DNA of 32,931 nucleotides from Holophagae bacterium (GCA_030618605.1 JAUXDC010000007.1:1-32931); one strand, 5' to 3'; positions 17,527 through 27,280 are shown, counted from the stretch's first letter. The notes: generated by a model not told the origin, from the letters alone. Program-made: numbers and translations.

Positions 17527-18828
17527 ATGACCGAATGTAATAGAGTTGATTTTTTTCGAATGCACAACGCCTGTGTTGCGGCCAGTGATCCGGCAGTCGC
17601 CGAGGCCCTGGAGGCCGAGCGACATCGGCAAAACGAGGGTCTCGAGCTGATCGCGTCTGAGAACTTCGTCAGCCTGGGCGTCATGGCGGCGATGGGTTCG
17701 GTCATGACCAACAAATACGCCGAAGGCTATCCGGGCAAACGGTACTACGGTGGATGCCAACACGTTGATGTGGCCGAAGACCTCGCGCGGGATCGGGCCA
17801 AAGAACTCTTCGGCGCCGACCACGCCAATGTTCAGCCGCACTCGGGCGCCCAGGCCAACATGGCGGTCTATCTGGCGGTGATGAAGCACGGCGACACGCT
17901 GCTCGGCATGGATCTGAATCACGGTGGGCACCTGACGCACGGTCATCCGCTCAATTTCTCAGGGATCGAGTACAACGTCGTCGCCTACGGTGTCGACAAA
18001 GAGAGCGAGACGATCGACTACGACGCGGTGCGCGAGTTGGCCCTCGAACACAGGCCGCGCCTGATCGTATGTGGCGCCTCGGCCTATCCCCGCATCATCG
18101 ACTTCGAGCGCATGCGGGCAATTGCCGATGAGGCCGGATCGCTTTTGTTGGCCGACATGGCCCATATTGCCGGCCTGGTGGCCACGGGTCTCCATCCTTC
18201 ACCTGTGCCCCATTGCCACTTCGTCACCACGACGACCCACAAGACCCTGCGGGGTCCCCGGGGAGGCATGATCTTGTGTACCGAGGAGTGGGTTGCGGCG
18301 ATCGACAAGGCAGTTTTCCCCGGCCTGCAGGGTGGACCGTTGATGCACGTGATCGCCGCCAAGGCGGTGGCCTTCGCCGAGGCCCTCGAACCCGAGTGGA
18401 AGGACTACCAGCAAAAAGTGATCGAAAATTCAGCGGCCCTGTGCGCGGCCGTCAAAGCCAAGGGCTGGCGCATTGTCTCCGGGGGGACGGATAATCACCT
18501 CTTCCTGATCGATCTGGGCGCCGACTTCATCTCCGGCAAGAAGGCCGAGCGCTGGCTTGGTCTGGCGGATATCACCGTCAACAAGAACACCGTGCCCTTC
18601 GACACCCGTAAGCCCTACATCGCTTCGGGCCTGCGCATCGGCACTGCGGCCATTACCTCAAGGGGTATGGGCGTTGCGGAGATGGAGATCATTGCCACCC
18701 TGATTGACAGGGTGCTGAGAGCTGACGAGGACAAGGAAGACCAGATCAAACTCGACGCCTTCCACGCCGAGATGGAGGCCGTCAAGGCCCAGGTGTATCA
18801 GCTGACGGAGAAGTTTCCGCTGTATTAG
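17527..18828 (+). CDS. glyA: Serine hydroxymethyltransferase
   Basis: [70 protein letters not shown]; true start at 17527, upstream ORF extension is the octamer repeat. Confidence 0.97.
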   Translation: MTECNRVDFFRMHNACVAASDPAVAEALEAERHRQNEGLELIASENFVSLGVMAAMGSVMTNKYAEGYPGKRYYGGCQHVDVAEDLARDRAKELFGADHANVQPHSGAQANMAVYLAVMKHGDTLLGMDLNHGGHLTHGHPLNFSGIEYNVVAYGVDKESETIDYDAVRELALEHRPRLIVCGASAYPRIIDFERMRAIADEAGSLLLADMAHIAGLVATGLHPSPVPHCHFVTTTTHKTLRGPRGGMILCTEEWVAAIDKAVFPGLQGGPLMHVIAAKAVAFAEALEPEWKDYQQKVIENSAALCAAVKAKGWRIVSGGTDNHLFLIDLGADFISGKKAERWLGLADITVNKNTVPFDTRKPYIASGLRIGTAAITSRGMGVAEMEIIATLIDRVLRADEDKEDQIKLDAFHAEMEAVKAQVYQLTEKFPLY

Positions 18829-18865
18829 CAATTCGTCGGACGAATTGCATGGGCCCTTCGGGCCT
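18829..18865. terminator. Two consecutive hairpins directly after glyA
   Basis: CAATTCGTC-G-GACGAATTG (18829-18847) starts immediately after the glyA stop; then GGCCC-TTC-GGGCC (18852-18864). No strong U-tract. Confidence 0.45.
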
Positions 18866-19112
18866 GGGATGAAGTCGGCGCCAGGGGAACGCGGAGGGCT
18901 GATGACCAAGACAACCGTCGCAATCGGTTCGCTCGTTCTTGTGCTCAAATCCAATTGATCCGCGCGAAGCTCTGTGCCCACGCTGATCCCTTCGGGATCT
19001 CATGCCGCCGGCATGGCCACCCTCACGGGCGGTGCGTGATGTCCCTACCTCAGTCCGAGGTCCAACAACTCAATAAAACACTTCCCCCGTGTATTGCGTG
19101 TACCATCGTCGG

Positions 19113-21053
19113 ATGCGGAGTAGACCACCTTCGTGCCGTGACGCTTTCTTGCCGACAAGCCGTGAGGAGATCGAGGCTCTCGGCTGGGATTCGCCGGACA
19201 TTGTTTTGGTATCCGGTGACGCCTACATCGATCACCCATCATTCGCCGCTGCGATCCTCGGGCGGTGGCTCGAGGCGGGCGGGTTCCGCGTAGCCATCCT
19301 GGCGCAACCGGATTGGCGTTCGGCCGATCCGTGGCGAGAGCTGGGCCGACCTCGCCTTTTCTATGGAGTGAGCGCAGGCAATATGGACTCGATGATCAAC
19401 CACTTCACGGCTAACCGGAAACGTCGCAACGCCGATGCCTATTCTCCGGGCGGACAGATCAATCTCAGGCCCGACCGGGCGACCAACGTCTACGTCCAGC
19501 GTTCACGTGAAGCCTTCAAGGGCGTGCCGGTGATTGCCGGCGGGGTTGAGGCTTCTCTCAGGAGACTGGCGCACTACGATTACTGGTCGGACAAGGTGCT
19601 GCCCAGCATCTTGGTGACCTCCAAGGCTCATTTGGTGGTCTTTGGCATGGGGGAGAGGCCGATCCTCGAGATTGCTCGGCGGCTCGATGGTGGAGAGACG
19701 GTCGAAGACCTTCGGAACATGCGAGGCGTCGCTTACCTGCTGGGGAAAAACGAGACCCTGCCGGACCATCGGTGGGAGGACTCGGCCGGTGATCATACGA
19801 CCCTGGAACTGCCGAGTCTCGAGGCTGTCGAAACCGACACGCGGTCCTTTGCAGTGGCGACGCGGATCATCCATAGAGAAACCAACGCCTTCAACGCCCG
19901 ACGCCTGGTGCAAGCCCACGGCGACCGTCGAGTGATCGTCAATCCTGCCGATCTGCCGTTGTCAACGCCACAGTTGGATGCCCTCCACGATCTGCCCTAT
20001 ACACGAACTCCCCACCCCCTCTACCGAGAGCCCATCCCGGCCTGGGAGACGATCAAGCACTCGGTGCAGATCATGCGCGGTTGTTTCGGCGGGTGTACCT
20101 TTTGTTCGATCACTCTTCACCAGGGTCGGCCGATCCAGAGCCGAAGCCGGGAGTCGGTCGTCGAAGAGATCCGCCATATTGCCAAGAGCCCAGGCTTCGC
20201 AGGCCATATCAGCGACCTTGGTGGTCCGACGGCCAACATGTATCGCATGCGCTGTTCGAAGCCGGAGGTCGAGGCGATTTGCCGGCGGCCTTCCTGTGTC
20301 CACCCGACGATCTGCAAGATCCTGGATACGTCTCACAAACCGTTGATCGGCCTGATGCGGTCGAGCCGCGGGATCGAGGGCGTCAAGAAGATCAACATCG
20401 CCTCAGGCATTCGCATGGATTTGGCCCGTCAGGATGGGCAGTACCTCAATGAACTGGTCGAACATCACGTCGGGGGCCATCTCAAGGTGGCGCCGGAACA
20501 CTGCAGTGACACCGTGCTCAATTTGATGAAGAAACCTCCCCAGCACACATTTGAAGATTTCTCGAAGAAATTCCGGGAGGTTTCTCGAAGGGTGGGCAAG
20601 GAACAGTACCTGGTGCCCTATTTCATCTCCAGCCACCCCGGCAGCGGCGTCAACGAGATGATCGATCTGGCCGTATTCCTCAAGAAAAACGGCTACAAGC
20701 CACTCCAGGTCCAGGACTTCATCCCGGCGCCTATGGACGTCGCTACATGTATGTATTACACCGGTCTCGATCCCCACACGATGCAAAAAGTCTTTTCGGC
20801 CAAGAGACTGACGGATCGTAAGGTACAGCAGGCGTTGTTGCAGTTCTTCAAGCCAGAAAACTGGGCCGAGGTTCGCAGGATCTTGCTGGAGGCCGGCCGA
20901 AAAGACCTGATAGGTTCCGGTTCAGGGTGCCTGATCTCGGCCAAGCCGCCACAAGGCGCCTGGCGTGGGGAAGGGCCGAAAAGACGACGAGGCGAAGGCG
21001 CTCCCAGAAAGACAGGTTACCGCCACGCCGCACGGAGAGGGTCGAAGAAGTAG
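19113..21053 (+). CDS. YgiQ-family radical SAM protein (start 19113 or GTG 19089)
   Basis: [59 protein letters not shown] (CxxxCxxC), [16 protein letters not shown]. Confidence 0.92.
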   Translation: MRSRPPSCRDAFLPTSREEIEALGWDSPDIVLVSGDAYIDHPSFAAAILGRWLEAGGFRVAILAQPDWRSADPWRELGRPRLFYGVSAGNMDSMINHFTANRKRRNADAYSPGGQINLRPDRATNVYVQRSREAFKGVPVIAGGVEASLRRLAHYDYWSDKVLPSILVTSKAHLVVFGMGERPILEIARRLDGGETVEDLRNMRGVAYLLGKNETLPDHRWEDSAGDHTTLELPSLEAVETDTRSFAVATRIIHRETNAFNARRLVQAHGDRRVIVNPADLPLSTPQLDALHDLPYTRTPHPLYREPIPAWETIKHSVQIMRGCFGGCTFCSITLHQGRPIQSRSRESVVEEIRHIAKSPGFAGHISDLGGPTANMYRMRCSKPEVEAICRRPSCVHPTICKILDTSHKPLIGLMRSSRGIEGVKKINIASGIRMDLARQDGQYLNELVEHHVGGHLKVAPEHCSDTVLNLMKKPPQHTFEDFSKKFREVSRRVGKEQYLVPYFISSHPGSGVNEMIDLAVFLKKNGYKPLQVQDFIPAPMDVATCMYYTGLDPHTMQKVFSAKRLTDRKVQQALLQFFKPENWAEVRRILLEAGRKDLIGSGSGCLISAKPPQGAWRGEGPKRRRGEGAPRKTGYRHAARRGSKK

Positions 21054-21180
21054 GTGGCTTCCTCTTGAACAGGGGTTCGACGGGGAAACTGCCGGTCCAA
21101 CAGAAAAACCCTCAACACGTTTCCCCGAAGATGGTAGAGTCATGTCTAACGAAAGATACACAATATCAAGGAGGCGTTGG

Positions 21181-22086
21181 ATGCGAAACTCCTGGGTCCT
21201 GATGGTGGCGTCGGTCTTCCTGGCGTGCGCTTCTCACCAGCAATCTTCTGCGCTCGATGAAGCGCAGCACGCCACCAACCTCGTGACGCAACCCGGTGAG
21301 GCTATCGTGGCGGCGCCTCAGCCGGCCACCCAAGATCCTCCTCTGGTGCTGACCGGGGAGGCGGCGGAAGAATTCTTGAAGACAGCCGAGGTCATCGCGA
21401 TCGAGGACACCAATACCAAGGGCATCACCAATCCCAAGAAGGTCACGCTGTTCGACGGTAAGGTGACGGCCAAGGCGGTCTTCAAAACGGTCGAGGAATT
21501 CTATCCCAAGCAAAAACTGACCACCGGACGGACGATATTCAAGCTCAGGGACGACTACAGGCATGAGATTGCTGCCTATGAACTGGACAATCTCCTGGGT
21601 TTGGGTATCGTGCCGCCGACCGTGGAGCGAAAGATTCGCGGGGCCACGGGCTCCTTGAGCCTATGGGTCAACGGCACAATGACCGAGTGGCACCGGAAAA
21701 AGGTCAAGAAACTGACGCCACCGAATGCCCGGGAGTGGAATGACCAGATGTTCACCATTCGGTTATTTATGCAGCTGACATGGGATGCCGACTACAACAA
21801 CATCTCCAACCTCTTGATTGATGCCGACTGGAAAATCTGGAAGATCGACTCTTCGCGGGCCTTTCAGGGGACGAAGAAACTCCGTCGGGAGGGGTCGTTA
21901 ACCCGGTTCTCTCGGCCGGTTCTCAAGGCGCTTGAGGATCTGACCCGAGAGGAAGTAGACGTGACGCTGGGACCCTGGCTGGCCGCCGATCAACTGAAGG
22001 GGCTCTGGGCCAGGAGGACCCGCATACTTGAACTGGCTCAGGAACGGATTGAAGAGAGGGGTGAGGCGGCGGTTCTTTACGACTAG
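21181..22086 (+). CDS. Predicted lipoprotein with an atypical (HipA/PI3K/FAM20-like) kinase-fold domain
   Basis: SD AAGGAGG at 21168-21174; signal MRNSWVLMVASVFLACASHQ with a lipobox-like LAC; TIFKLRDDYRHEIAAYELDNLLGLGIVPPTVERKIRG and WDADYNNISNLLIDADWKIWKIDSSRAF resemble Lys/Glu and D-N...D kinase positions. Confidence 0.6.
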   Translation: MRNSWVLMVASVFLACASHQQSSALDEAQHATNLVTQPGEAIVAAPQPATQDPPLVLTGEAAEEFLKTAEVIAIEDTNTKGITNPKKVTLFDGKVTAKAVFKTVEEFYPKQKLTTGRTIFKLRDDYRHEIAAYELDNLLGLGIVPPTVERKIRGATGSLSLWVNGTMTEWHRKKVKKLTPPNAREWNDQMFTIRLFMQLTWDADYNNISNLLIDADWKIWKIDSSRAFQGTKKLRREGSLTRFSRPVLKALEDLTREEVDVTLGPWLAADQLKGLWARRTRILELAQERIEERGEAAVLYD

Positions 22087-22106
22087 AGGCCCGGCCGGGC
22101 CTCTAG
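22083..22106. terminator. Perfect 24-bp palindrome, likely bidirectional terminator shared by convergent genes
   Basis: CTAGAGGCCCGGCCGGGCCTCTAG contains the TAG stops of both the + gene (22084-22086) and the - gene (22103-22105). Confidence 0.7.
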
Positions 22107-23665
22107 GGATCGACAACCATGATTCCCCGGCCTCTCAGGGAGGTGATCAATGTTTGACGATCTCCAGTTGTCCTCATCGCCAGAAAAAACGTGATCCCGG
22201 ACGGGTCCTCGACCTGCACAAAGAATTCTCCCGGTCGCAGCCATTCGGTTTTGGGTTGGAGGTAGAGTCGGGGATGGCCGATGACATAGGTGATCTTTCG
22301 CTGGGCGAGATAAGTCTCCGGCGCCAATTTTCGATGTCCGACGCCGCCAACCTCAGCGATGGGCAGGTGTGCAATGAAGCGATCATTCAGACCCAGCATA
22401 TCCAGACTGGGAATTTTTGAGAAGTAGGGAATGGCCCCGGCAGCAGTCGTCGCCAGACTCTCACCGGGCAGGGCCGATCGACCAAAGAACTGCCCGACCA
22501 GGATCCAGGCCTTGGTACTGTCCTCCCACATTTCGGATCGCGTCATCACCGAGTGGGGCCGGTCCTCGAACTGCATGCCGTCATTGAGTCCAACAGCGGC
22601 TGCCATGACGACTATGGCAAAGGCGGACACCGAGACCATTTTGGGAGTCATTCTTCGAAAGAGAGGCCACACTGCAGTGACGATCACCACCGATGCCGGC
22701 GCCATGACGACGTCGAGCATTCGGAATTCCATGAAGCCGCCACCGATGGCCATGATGTAGCCCAAGTAGACCACAATGATGGTGGAGAGGGCGGAATTGA
22801 ACGTCGGAGCCCTGGTGACCAGGGCGACAACGAAGTGATAGAGCACGGCAAGAATTGCGGCCAGACTGAAGATGGGAAACGAGGTTGCGAAGTCGGCCAC
22901 GAAGGAAAACCCGGAGTGAAAATCAAACCCGGGGACCTTCGCATAGAAGGTATTGGGGAGAGGGTCACCGTAATAGCTCCAACGCCACCAGAGGTGGACT
23001 CCAACCCCCGCTGCCCACAGTGCGAGACCACTCAGTCCCCACCTGGAAATCATGGCAGCTGGTCGAGAGGTCAGCAGAAAGAGGATCATGAGTCCGGCGA
23101 AGAGAAAGCCCTCCGGGCGAGTCAGGCAGAGCAGCAGCAGGGCCGGGCCAAGAAGGAAATCCTCAGCCATGGAGACCCGATTTTGGAACTTGCGGCACAC
23201 CAGAAGGGCAGATCCCAATACCAGAAACCCGAAGAGCCGAGTCTCCATGCCCGAGGTTGACCACAGGGCGAATGTCCGATCCGAAGCCATCAATAGCGCA
23301 GCTGCAAGACCAGCCCAGGCATCGCGGGCCATGGCCCCGGCAAGCATGAAGAGGAGGATCAGAACTCCAATGCCGAACCCTAAGGAGATGACATGGACTC
23401 CAGGCTCGAATGACCCGGTCGCCAGACGGAGGAGAGTCAGAATTCCCAGCCATGCCGGACTGGTGTAGCCCTCGACCCGCTCTCCCTGATTCCACACCGG
23501 GCCCCAGCCGTTGATCCAGTTCTCCGAATACCGGAAGAAGATATAGGCATCGTCCTGGACAAAGAGGTAATAGAGGGCATGGGCGACGAAGGCTGTGCAT
23601 ACCAACACCAAAGCAACCCAGGCGGCTCGATTGGGCGGCTGCGTCACTTCAGTGGTCGAGATCAC
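22103..23665 (-). CDS. Polytopic membrane glycosyltransferase-like protein (AftB/GT39-like)
   Basis: FVQDDAYIFFRYSENWINGWGPVWNQGERVEGYTSPAWLGIL motif, ~10 TM segments; GTG start at 23665-23663 overlaps the sixA stop. Confidence 0.75.
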   Translation of the reverse strand: MISTTEVTQPPNRAAWVALVLVCTAFVAHALYYLFVQDDAYIFFRYSENWINGWGPVWNQGERVEGYTSPAWLGILTLLRLATGSFEPGVHVISLGFGIGVLILLFMLAGAMARDAWAGLAAALLMASDRTFALWSTSGMETRLFGFLVLGSALLVCRKFQNRVSMAEDFLLGPALLLLCLTRPEGFLFAGLMILFLLTSRPAAMISRWGLSGLALWAAGVGVHLWWRWSYYGDPLPNTFYAKVPGFDFHSGFSFVADFATSFPIFSLAAILAVLYHFVVALVTRAPTFNSALSTIIVVYLGYIMAIGGGFMEFRMLDVVMAPASVVIVTAVWPLFRRMTPKMVSVSAFAIVVMAAAVGLNDGMQFEDRPHSVMTRSEMWEDSTKAWILVGQFFGRSALPGESLATTAAGAIPYFSKIPSLDMLGLNDRFIAHLPIAEVGGVGHRKLAPETYLAQRKITYVIGHPRLYLQPKTEWLRPGEFFVQVEDPSGITFFLAMRTTGDRQTLITSLRGRGIMVVDP

Positions 23666-24159
23666 GAGGTTACTTCCAACAGGCGAGGTGTCACGAACCA
23701 CCGAAGGATCGCGTTTGAGGGTCGGACATCACTCCAGCCGCCCTCGATCTCGAGGCAGGCGATCGCTGCCGTGGGAAATCGTAGGTTGGCGCCGCCGACC
23801 AGCAACGAGGTCATCTCGGTCCAGGTCGGGTTGTGGCCAACGACCAGGGTGCAATCGACGGTAGGATCAAACGCTCGAACAACTTCGAAAACGGCATCGG
23901 GTCCTCCGCCGTAGAGCCTGGGGTCAAGAACGACCTCACAGTTCCATCGGCCGTTCTCGATTGCCAGACGGGCCGTAGCGGCTGCCCTTTCGGCTGTGGA
24001 ACTGATGACGGCCATCGGCTGATGGCCGGCGTCGGTCAGAAACCGGCCCATCCGGATTGCTGCTCGTATTCCTCGAGGGGCCAATGGGCGTTCATGATCC
24101 GTCGTCCACGAGCCGTCCCAGTCACTTTTTCCATGGCGCATCAACATCAGTAACGGCAT
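23662..24159 (-). CDS. sixA: SixA-type histidine phosphatase
   Basis: LMLMRHGKSDW (RHG), VISSTAERAAATA, LVVGHNPTWTEM. Confidence 0.9.
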   Translation of the reverse strand: MPLLMLMRHGKSDWDGSWTTDHERPLAPRGIRAAIRMGRFLTDAGHQPMAVISSTAERAAATARLAIENGRWNCEVVLDPRLYGGGPDAVFEVVRAFDPTVDCTLVVGHNPTWTEMTSLLVGGANLRFPTAAIACLEIEGGWSDVRPSNAILRWFVTPRLLEVTS

Positions 24160-24206
24160 GGTTTCATTGTAATGGGTGTCCTCTCTTCAACGAGCTTCAT
24201 CTTTCA

Positions 24207-24239
24207 TCCATCCCAAACCCCTAACCCCTCAACCCTCCC
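24207..24239 (+). repeat. Short degenerate heptamer run
   Basis: TCCATCC CAAACCC CTAACCC CTCAACC CTCCC between divergent sixA and wbpB-like genes. Confidence 0.5.
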
Positions 24240-24293
24240 TCAGTGGACATTGGCCTTTTGGGGCGTCGTGCTAGTGTTGTTCGAGGGTGAATA

Positions 24294-25364
24294 ATGAGTC
24301 TACGCTTCGCACTTGTCGGTTGCGGTCGGATCGCAAAAAAGCACGCTGAAATTCTGGCGGGCGGCCATGTTTCCGGCGCCGAGCTTGCGGCTGTGTGCGA
24401 CATCCGGGAGGACCGGGCCCGCCAATTCGGCCAGACCTACAATGTGCCGCACTTTCCAAGCCTCCAGAAAATGATGGATGCGCAGGCCGACATCGACGTT
24501 GTCTGTGTCTTGACCCCAAGTGGTCTTCACGCGGTCCATACCCTCGAACTGGCGCCGTTCGGCAAACATATTGTTGTCGAAAAGCCGATGGCCCTGACGG
24601 TTGACGATGCAGACCGGATGATCGAGGCCTGTGACCGCGAGGGGGTCCGGCTCTTTGTTGTTCAGCAGAACCGTTACAACCGTGCCGTGGTGCGGACCCG
24701 AGAAGCTCTGGAACGGGGCCGTTTCGGCCGCATCGTCATGGGCACAGTCCGGGTCCGATGGTGCCGCACCCAGGAGTATTTCGATCAGGATGCCTGGCGT
24801 GGTACCTGGGAGCTCGACGGTGGGGTCTTCGCCAATCAGGCCAGTCACCACGTCGACCTGCTGCAATGGATGTTGGGTGAGTGGGACACGGTCTTCGCCA
24901 AGGCGGGGACCCCACTGGTCGATATCGAAGCCGAAGACACCGGGGTGGCGGTCATCAAGTTCCGCAATGGTGCCCTGGGCATCGTCGAGGCGACAAATGC
25001 CACGCGACCCAATGATCTTGAAGGTTCGATGTCCCTGCTCGGAGAGCATGGATCTGTTGTGGTCGGAGGTTTTTCGGTCAACGAGGTGCAGACCTGGCAA
25101 TTTTCCGAAAGGGAGGCCGGCGACGAAGACGTGGTCGGAGGCGTTGGAGAACATCCGCCCGACGTCTACGGTTTCGGCCACATCCCCTACCTCGAACATG
25201 TCGTCGGCTGTATTCGGGGCGACCACCCCGCTCTGGTCGATGGCCTTGAAGGGCGCCGATCCATCGAGTTGATTTCCGCGATCTACGAGAGCATCGAGAC
25301 CGGCCGAGAGGTCTCCCTGCGGTTCAGACCCAAAGAGTGCCGCTTGGGGATTCCCCGTGTCTGA
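24294..25364 (+). CDS. Gfo/Idh/MocA-family oxidoreductase, WbpB/WlbA-like (UDP-GlcNAcA 3-dehydrogenase type)
   Basis: ALVGCGRIAKKHAEIL, VVEKPMALTVDDADRMIEAC, VQQNRYNRAV, neighbouring WbpD- and WbpE-like genes. Confidence 0.85.
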   Translation: MSLRFALVGCGRIAKKHAEILAGGHVSGAELAAVCDIREDRARQFGQTYNVPHFPSLQKMMDAQADIDVVCVLTPSGLHAVHTLELAPFGKHIVVEKPMALTVDDADRMIEACDREGVRLFVVQQNRYNRAVVRTREALERGRFGRIVMGTVRVRWCRTQEYFDQDAWRGTWELDGGVFANQASHHVDLLQWMLGEWDTVFAKAGTPLVDIEAEDTGVAVIKFRNGALGIVEATNATRPNDLEGSMSLLGEHGSVVVGGFSVNEVQTWQFSEREAGDEDVVGGVGEHPPDVYGFGHIPYLEHVVGCIRGDHPALVDGLEGRRSIELISAIYESIETGREVSLRFRPKECRLGIPRV

Positions 25365-25971
25365 AGCACGCACCTGCCGGATCTTTGCAGGGGTTGAGTT
25401 GGGCGAGGGCGTTGAGTTGGGGGATTTTGTCGTCATCGGACAGCCCGCCAAGGGTCAGCGGGAAGGCGATGCCGAAACCGTAATTGGCGCCGGGTCGGTC
25501 ATTCGCTCGCATACCGTGATCTATGCCGGCGCGCGGCTGGGCGAAAAATGTCAGACCGGACATGGCGCCTTGATTCGCGAGTACTCGACCCTGGGTGATG
25601 AAGTCAGCGTCGGCTCTCATGCGGTGATTGAACATCACGTTGAGATCGGCAATGGAGTCCGCATCCACTCCCAGGCCTTCGTGCCGGAATTTTCTATCCT
25701 TGAGGACCTCTGTTGGGTTGGACCCAACGCCGTCTTGACCAATGCCCGGTATCCACTGTCGGATGGTGTCAAGGAAGAATTGATCGGGCCGACTCTTCGC
25801 GAGGGCGCGATCGTCGGTGCCAATGCGACGCTGCTGCCCGGCGTTGTCATCGGCAGGAGGGCCCTGGTCGGCGCGGGCGCCGTTGTCACCGTCAATGTTC
25901 CCGACGGTGCGGTCGTTGCCGGCAACCCTGCCAGGATCATCAAGACGACGGCGGATCTACCGTATGAGTAA
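25357..25971 (+). CDS. Left-handed beta-helix N-acetyltransferase, WbpD-like
   Basis: Hexapeptide repeats (GVELGEGVELGDFVVIG, IGAGSVIRSHTVIYAGARLG, GAIVGANATLLPGVVIGRRALVGAGAVVT) and GNPARII. Confidence 0.87.
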   Translation: MSEARTCRIFAGVELGEGVELGDFVVIGQPAKGQREGDAETVIGAGSVIRSHTVIYAGARLGEKCQTGHGALIREYSTLGDEVSVGSHAVIEHHVEIGNGVRIHSQAFVPEFSILEDLCWVGPNAVLTNARYPLSDGVKEELIGPTLREGAIVGANATLLPGVVIGRRALVGAGAVVTVNVPDGAVVAGNPARIIKTTADLPYE

Positions 25972-26005
25972 GCTGTTAACTATTAGCTTTTGGCCATTAG
26001 CAATA
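25971..26005 (-). repeat. Degenerate heptamer array, left arm of a paired inverted array
   Basis: AGCTGTT AACTATT AGCTTTT GGCCATT AGCAATA, overlapping the last base of the wbpD-like TAA; reverse complement reads GCTAATG GCCAAAA GCTAATA GTTAACA GCT. Confidence 0.85.
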
Positions 26006-26084
26006 CACGGCACGACTCTTGTGTGCAATACGGGCTGTAATTTTTCCGAATGAATTTGAATCGTCTCCAAGAACCTATCTTCGA

Positions 26085-26122
26085 GCTAAACGCTAAAAGC
26101 TAAAAGCTAACGGCTAATAGCT
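26085..26122 (+). repeat. Degenerate heptamer array, right arm (inverted relative to 25971-26005)
   Basis: GCTAAAC GCTAAAA GCTAAAA GCTAACG GCTAATA GCT. Confidence 0.9.
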
Positions 26123-26176
26123 CGCAAATGGGGCAGGAATCTCTTTGCTTCCGGCTTCGCCGGGTTAGGATGGATC

Positions 26177-27280
26177 ATGCGTATCCCCATGGTCGACCTT
26201 CATGCACAATACCTCGAAATCAAAGAAGAGATTGACAACGCCATCGGCGAGGTCATCCAGAAATCTGCGTTCGTCCAGGGCCCGTTTGTTGAGAAATTTG
26301 AGGCATCGTTTGCGGACTTCGTCGGCACCAAACACTGCATCGGTGTCGGCAACGGAACCGACGCCCTGTTCATAGCACTCAAGGCCTTGGGGGTCGGTCC
26401 CGGCGATGAAGTGATTACGGCGGTCAACACTTTCGTTGCGACTCCGGAAGCGATCAGCTTGGCAGGCGCCCGGCCCGTGTTCTGCGATGTCGATCCCGAA
26501 ACCATGACGATCGACCCGGATCTGATCGAAGAGCGAATGACTGAGCGGACCCGGGCCATCGTGCCGGTCCATCTCTTCGGCCGGGTCGCCGCGATGGACC
26601 GGATTCTTGCCGAGGCCCGAAACCGTGGACTCAAGGTGGTCGAAGATGCTGCCCAGGCCCACGGTGCCCGGTTGGGCGATAGGGCGGCCGGCGCCTTCGG
26701 TGACGCTTCGACTCACAGTTTCTACCCCGGCAAGAATCTCGGCGCCTACGGGGATGCCGGAGCGATTCTTACCTCGGACGACGACGTCGCTGTCTGGGCC
26801 AGGAAGTTTGCCAACCACGGTCGGTCGACAAAATTCGGCCACGAATTCTCTGGGCTCAATTCACGGTTGGACGGGATTCAGGCGGCCGTTCTGTCGGTCA
26901 AACTCGTGTATCTGGAGAGATGGTGCGACCTGAGAAGGGAGCACGCCCGCAGCTACTCGCGTCTGTTGCAAGGCATCGAAGGTGTCGTCTGTCCCGAACT
27001 CCCCGAGGACGGTGAGCACGTCTTCCACCTCTATGTCATTCGTGCCCAGCGGCGGGATGCTCTGCGTGATCACCTTGCCTCGAGCGGCATTGCCACCGGG
27101 ATTCACTACCCCAAGACCATGGCCGACCTGACGGCTTACCGTGATCAGTGGGACGCCGATCGAGATTTTCCCGTCGCCACCAGGCTCCGTCGGGAAATTC
27201 TCTCCCTGCCCCTCTATCCCGAAATGACGGCTGAACAGATCGAGAGGGTCGTCGCGGAAATTCGAGAGTTCTACTTTTAG
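26177..27280 (+). CDS. DegT/DnrJ/EryC1/StrS aminotransferase, WbpE-like
   Basis: MVDLHAQYLEIKEEIDNAI, GVGNGTDALFIALKALGVGPGDEVITAVNTFVAT, VEDAAQAHGA, HSFYPGKNLGAYGDAGAI. Confidence 0.92.
   Translation: MRIPMVDLHAQYLEIKEEIDNAIGEVIQKSAFVQGPFVEKFEASFADFVGTKHCIGVGNGTDALFIALKALGVGPGDEVITAVNTFVATPEAISLAGARPVFCDVDPETMTIDPDLIEERMTERTRAIVPVHLFGRVAAMDRILAEARNRGLKVVEDAAQAHGARLGDRAAGAFGDASTHSFYPGKNLGAYGDAGAILTSDDDVAVWARKFANHGRSTKFGHEFSGLNSRLDGIQAAVLSVKLVYLERWCDLRREHARSYSRLLQGIEGVVCPELPEDGEHVFHLYVIRAQRRDALRDHLASSGIATGIHYPKTMADLTAYRDQWDADRDFPVATRLRREILSLPLYPEMTAEQIERVVAEIREFYF

Noticed and set aside
22553-23260. 235-aa plus-strand ORF antisense to the membrane glycosyltransferase
   Set aside because: His/Gly/Glu-rich antisense translation of a TM protein; no RBS or motif support.
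24207-24239. CCTAACCC-like run as a fourth full array
   Set aside because: Only 4-5 weak units, no inverted partner, not at a stop codon; listed as a low-confidence repeat only.
24300-25451. 383-aa minus-strand ORF antisense to the wbpB-like gene
   Set aside because: High-GC shadow ORF; the plus strand encodes a clear Gfo/Idh/MocA protein and the antisense product has no recognisable domain.
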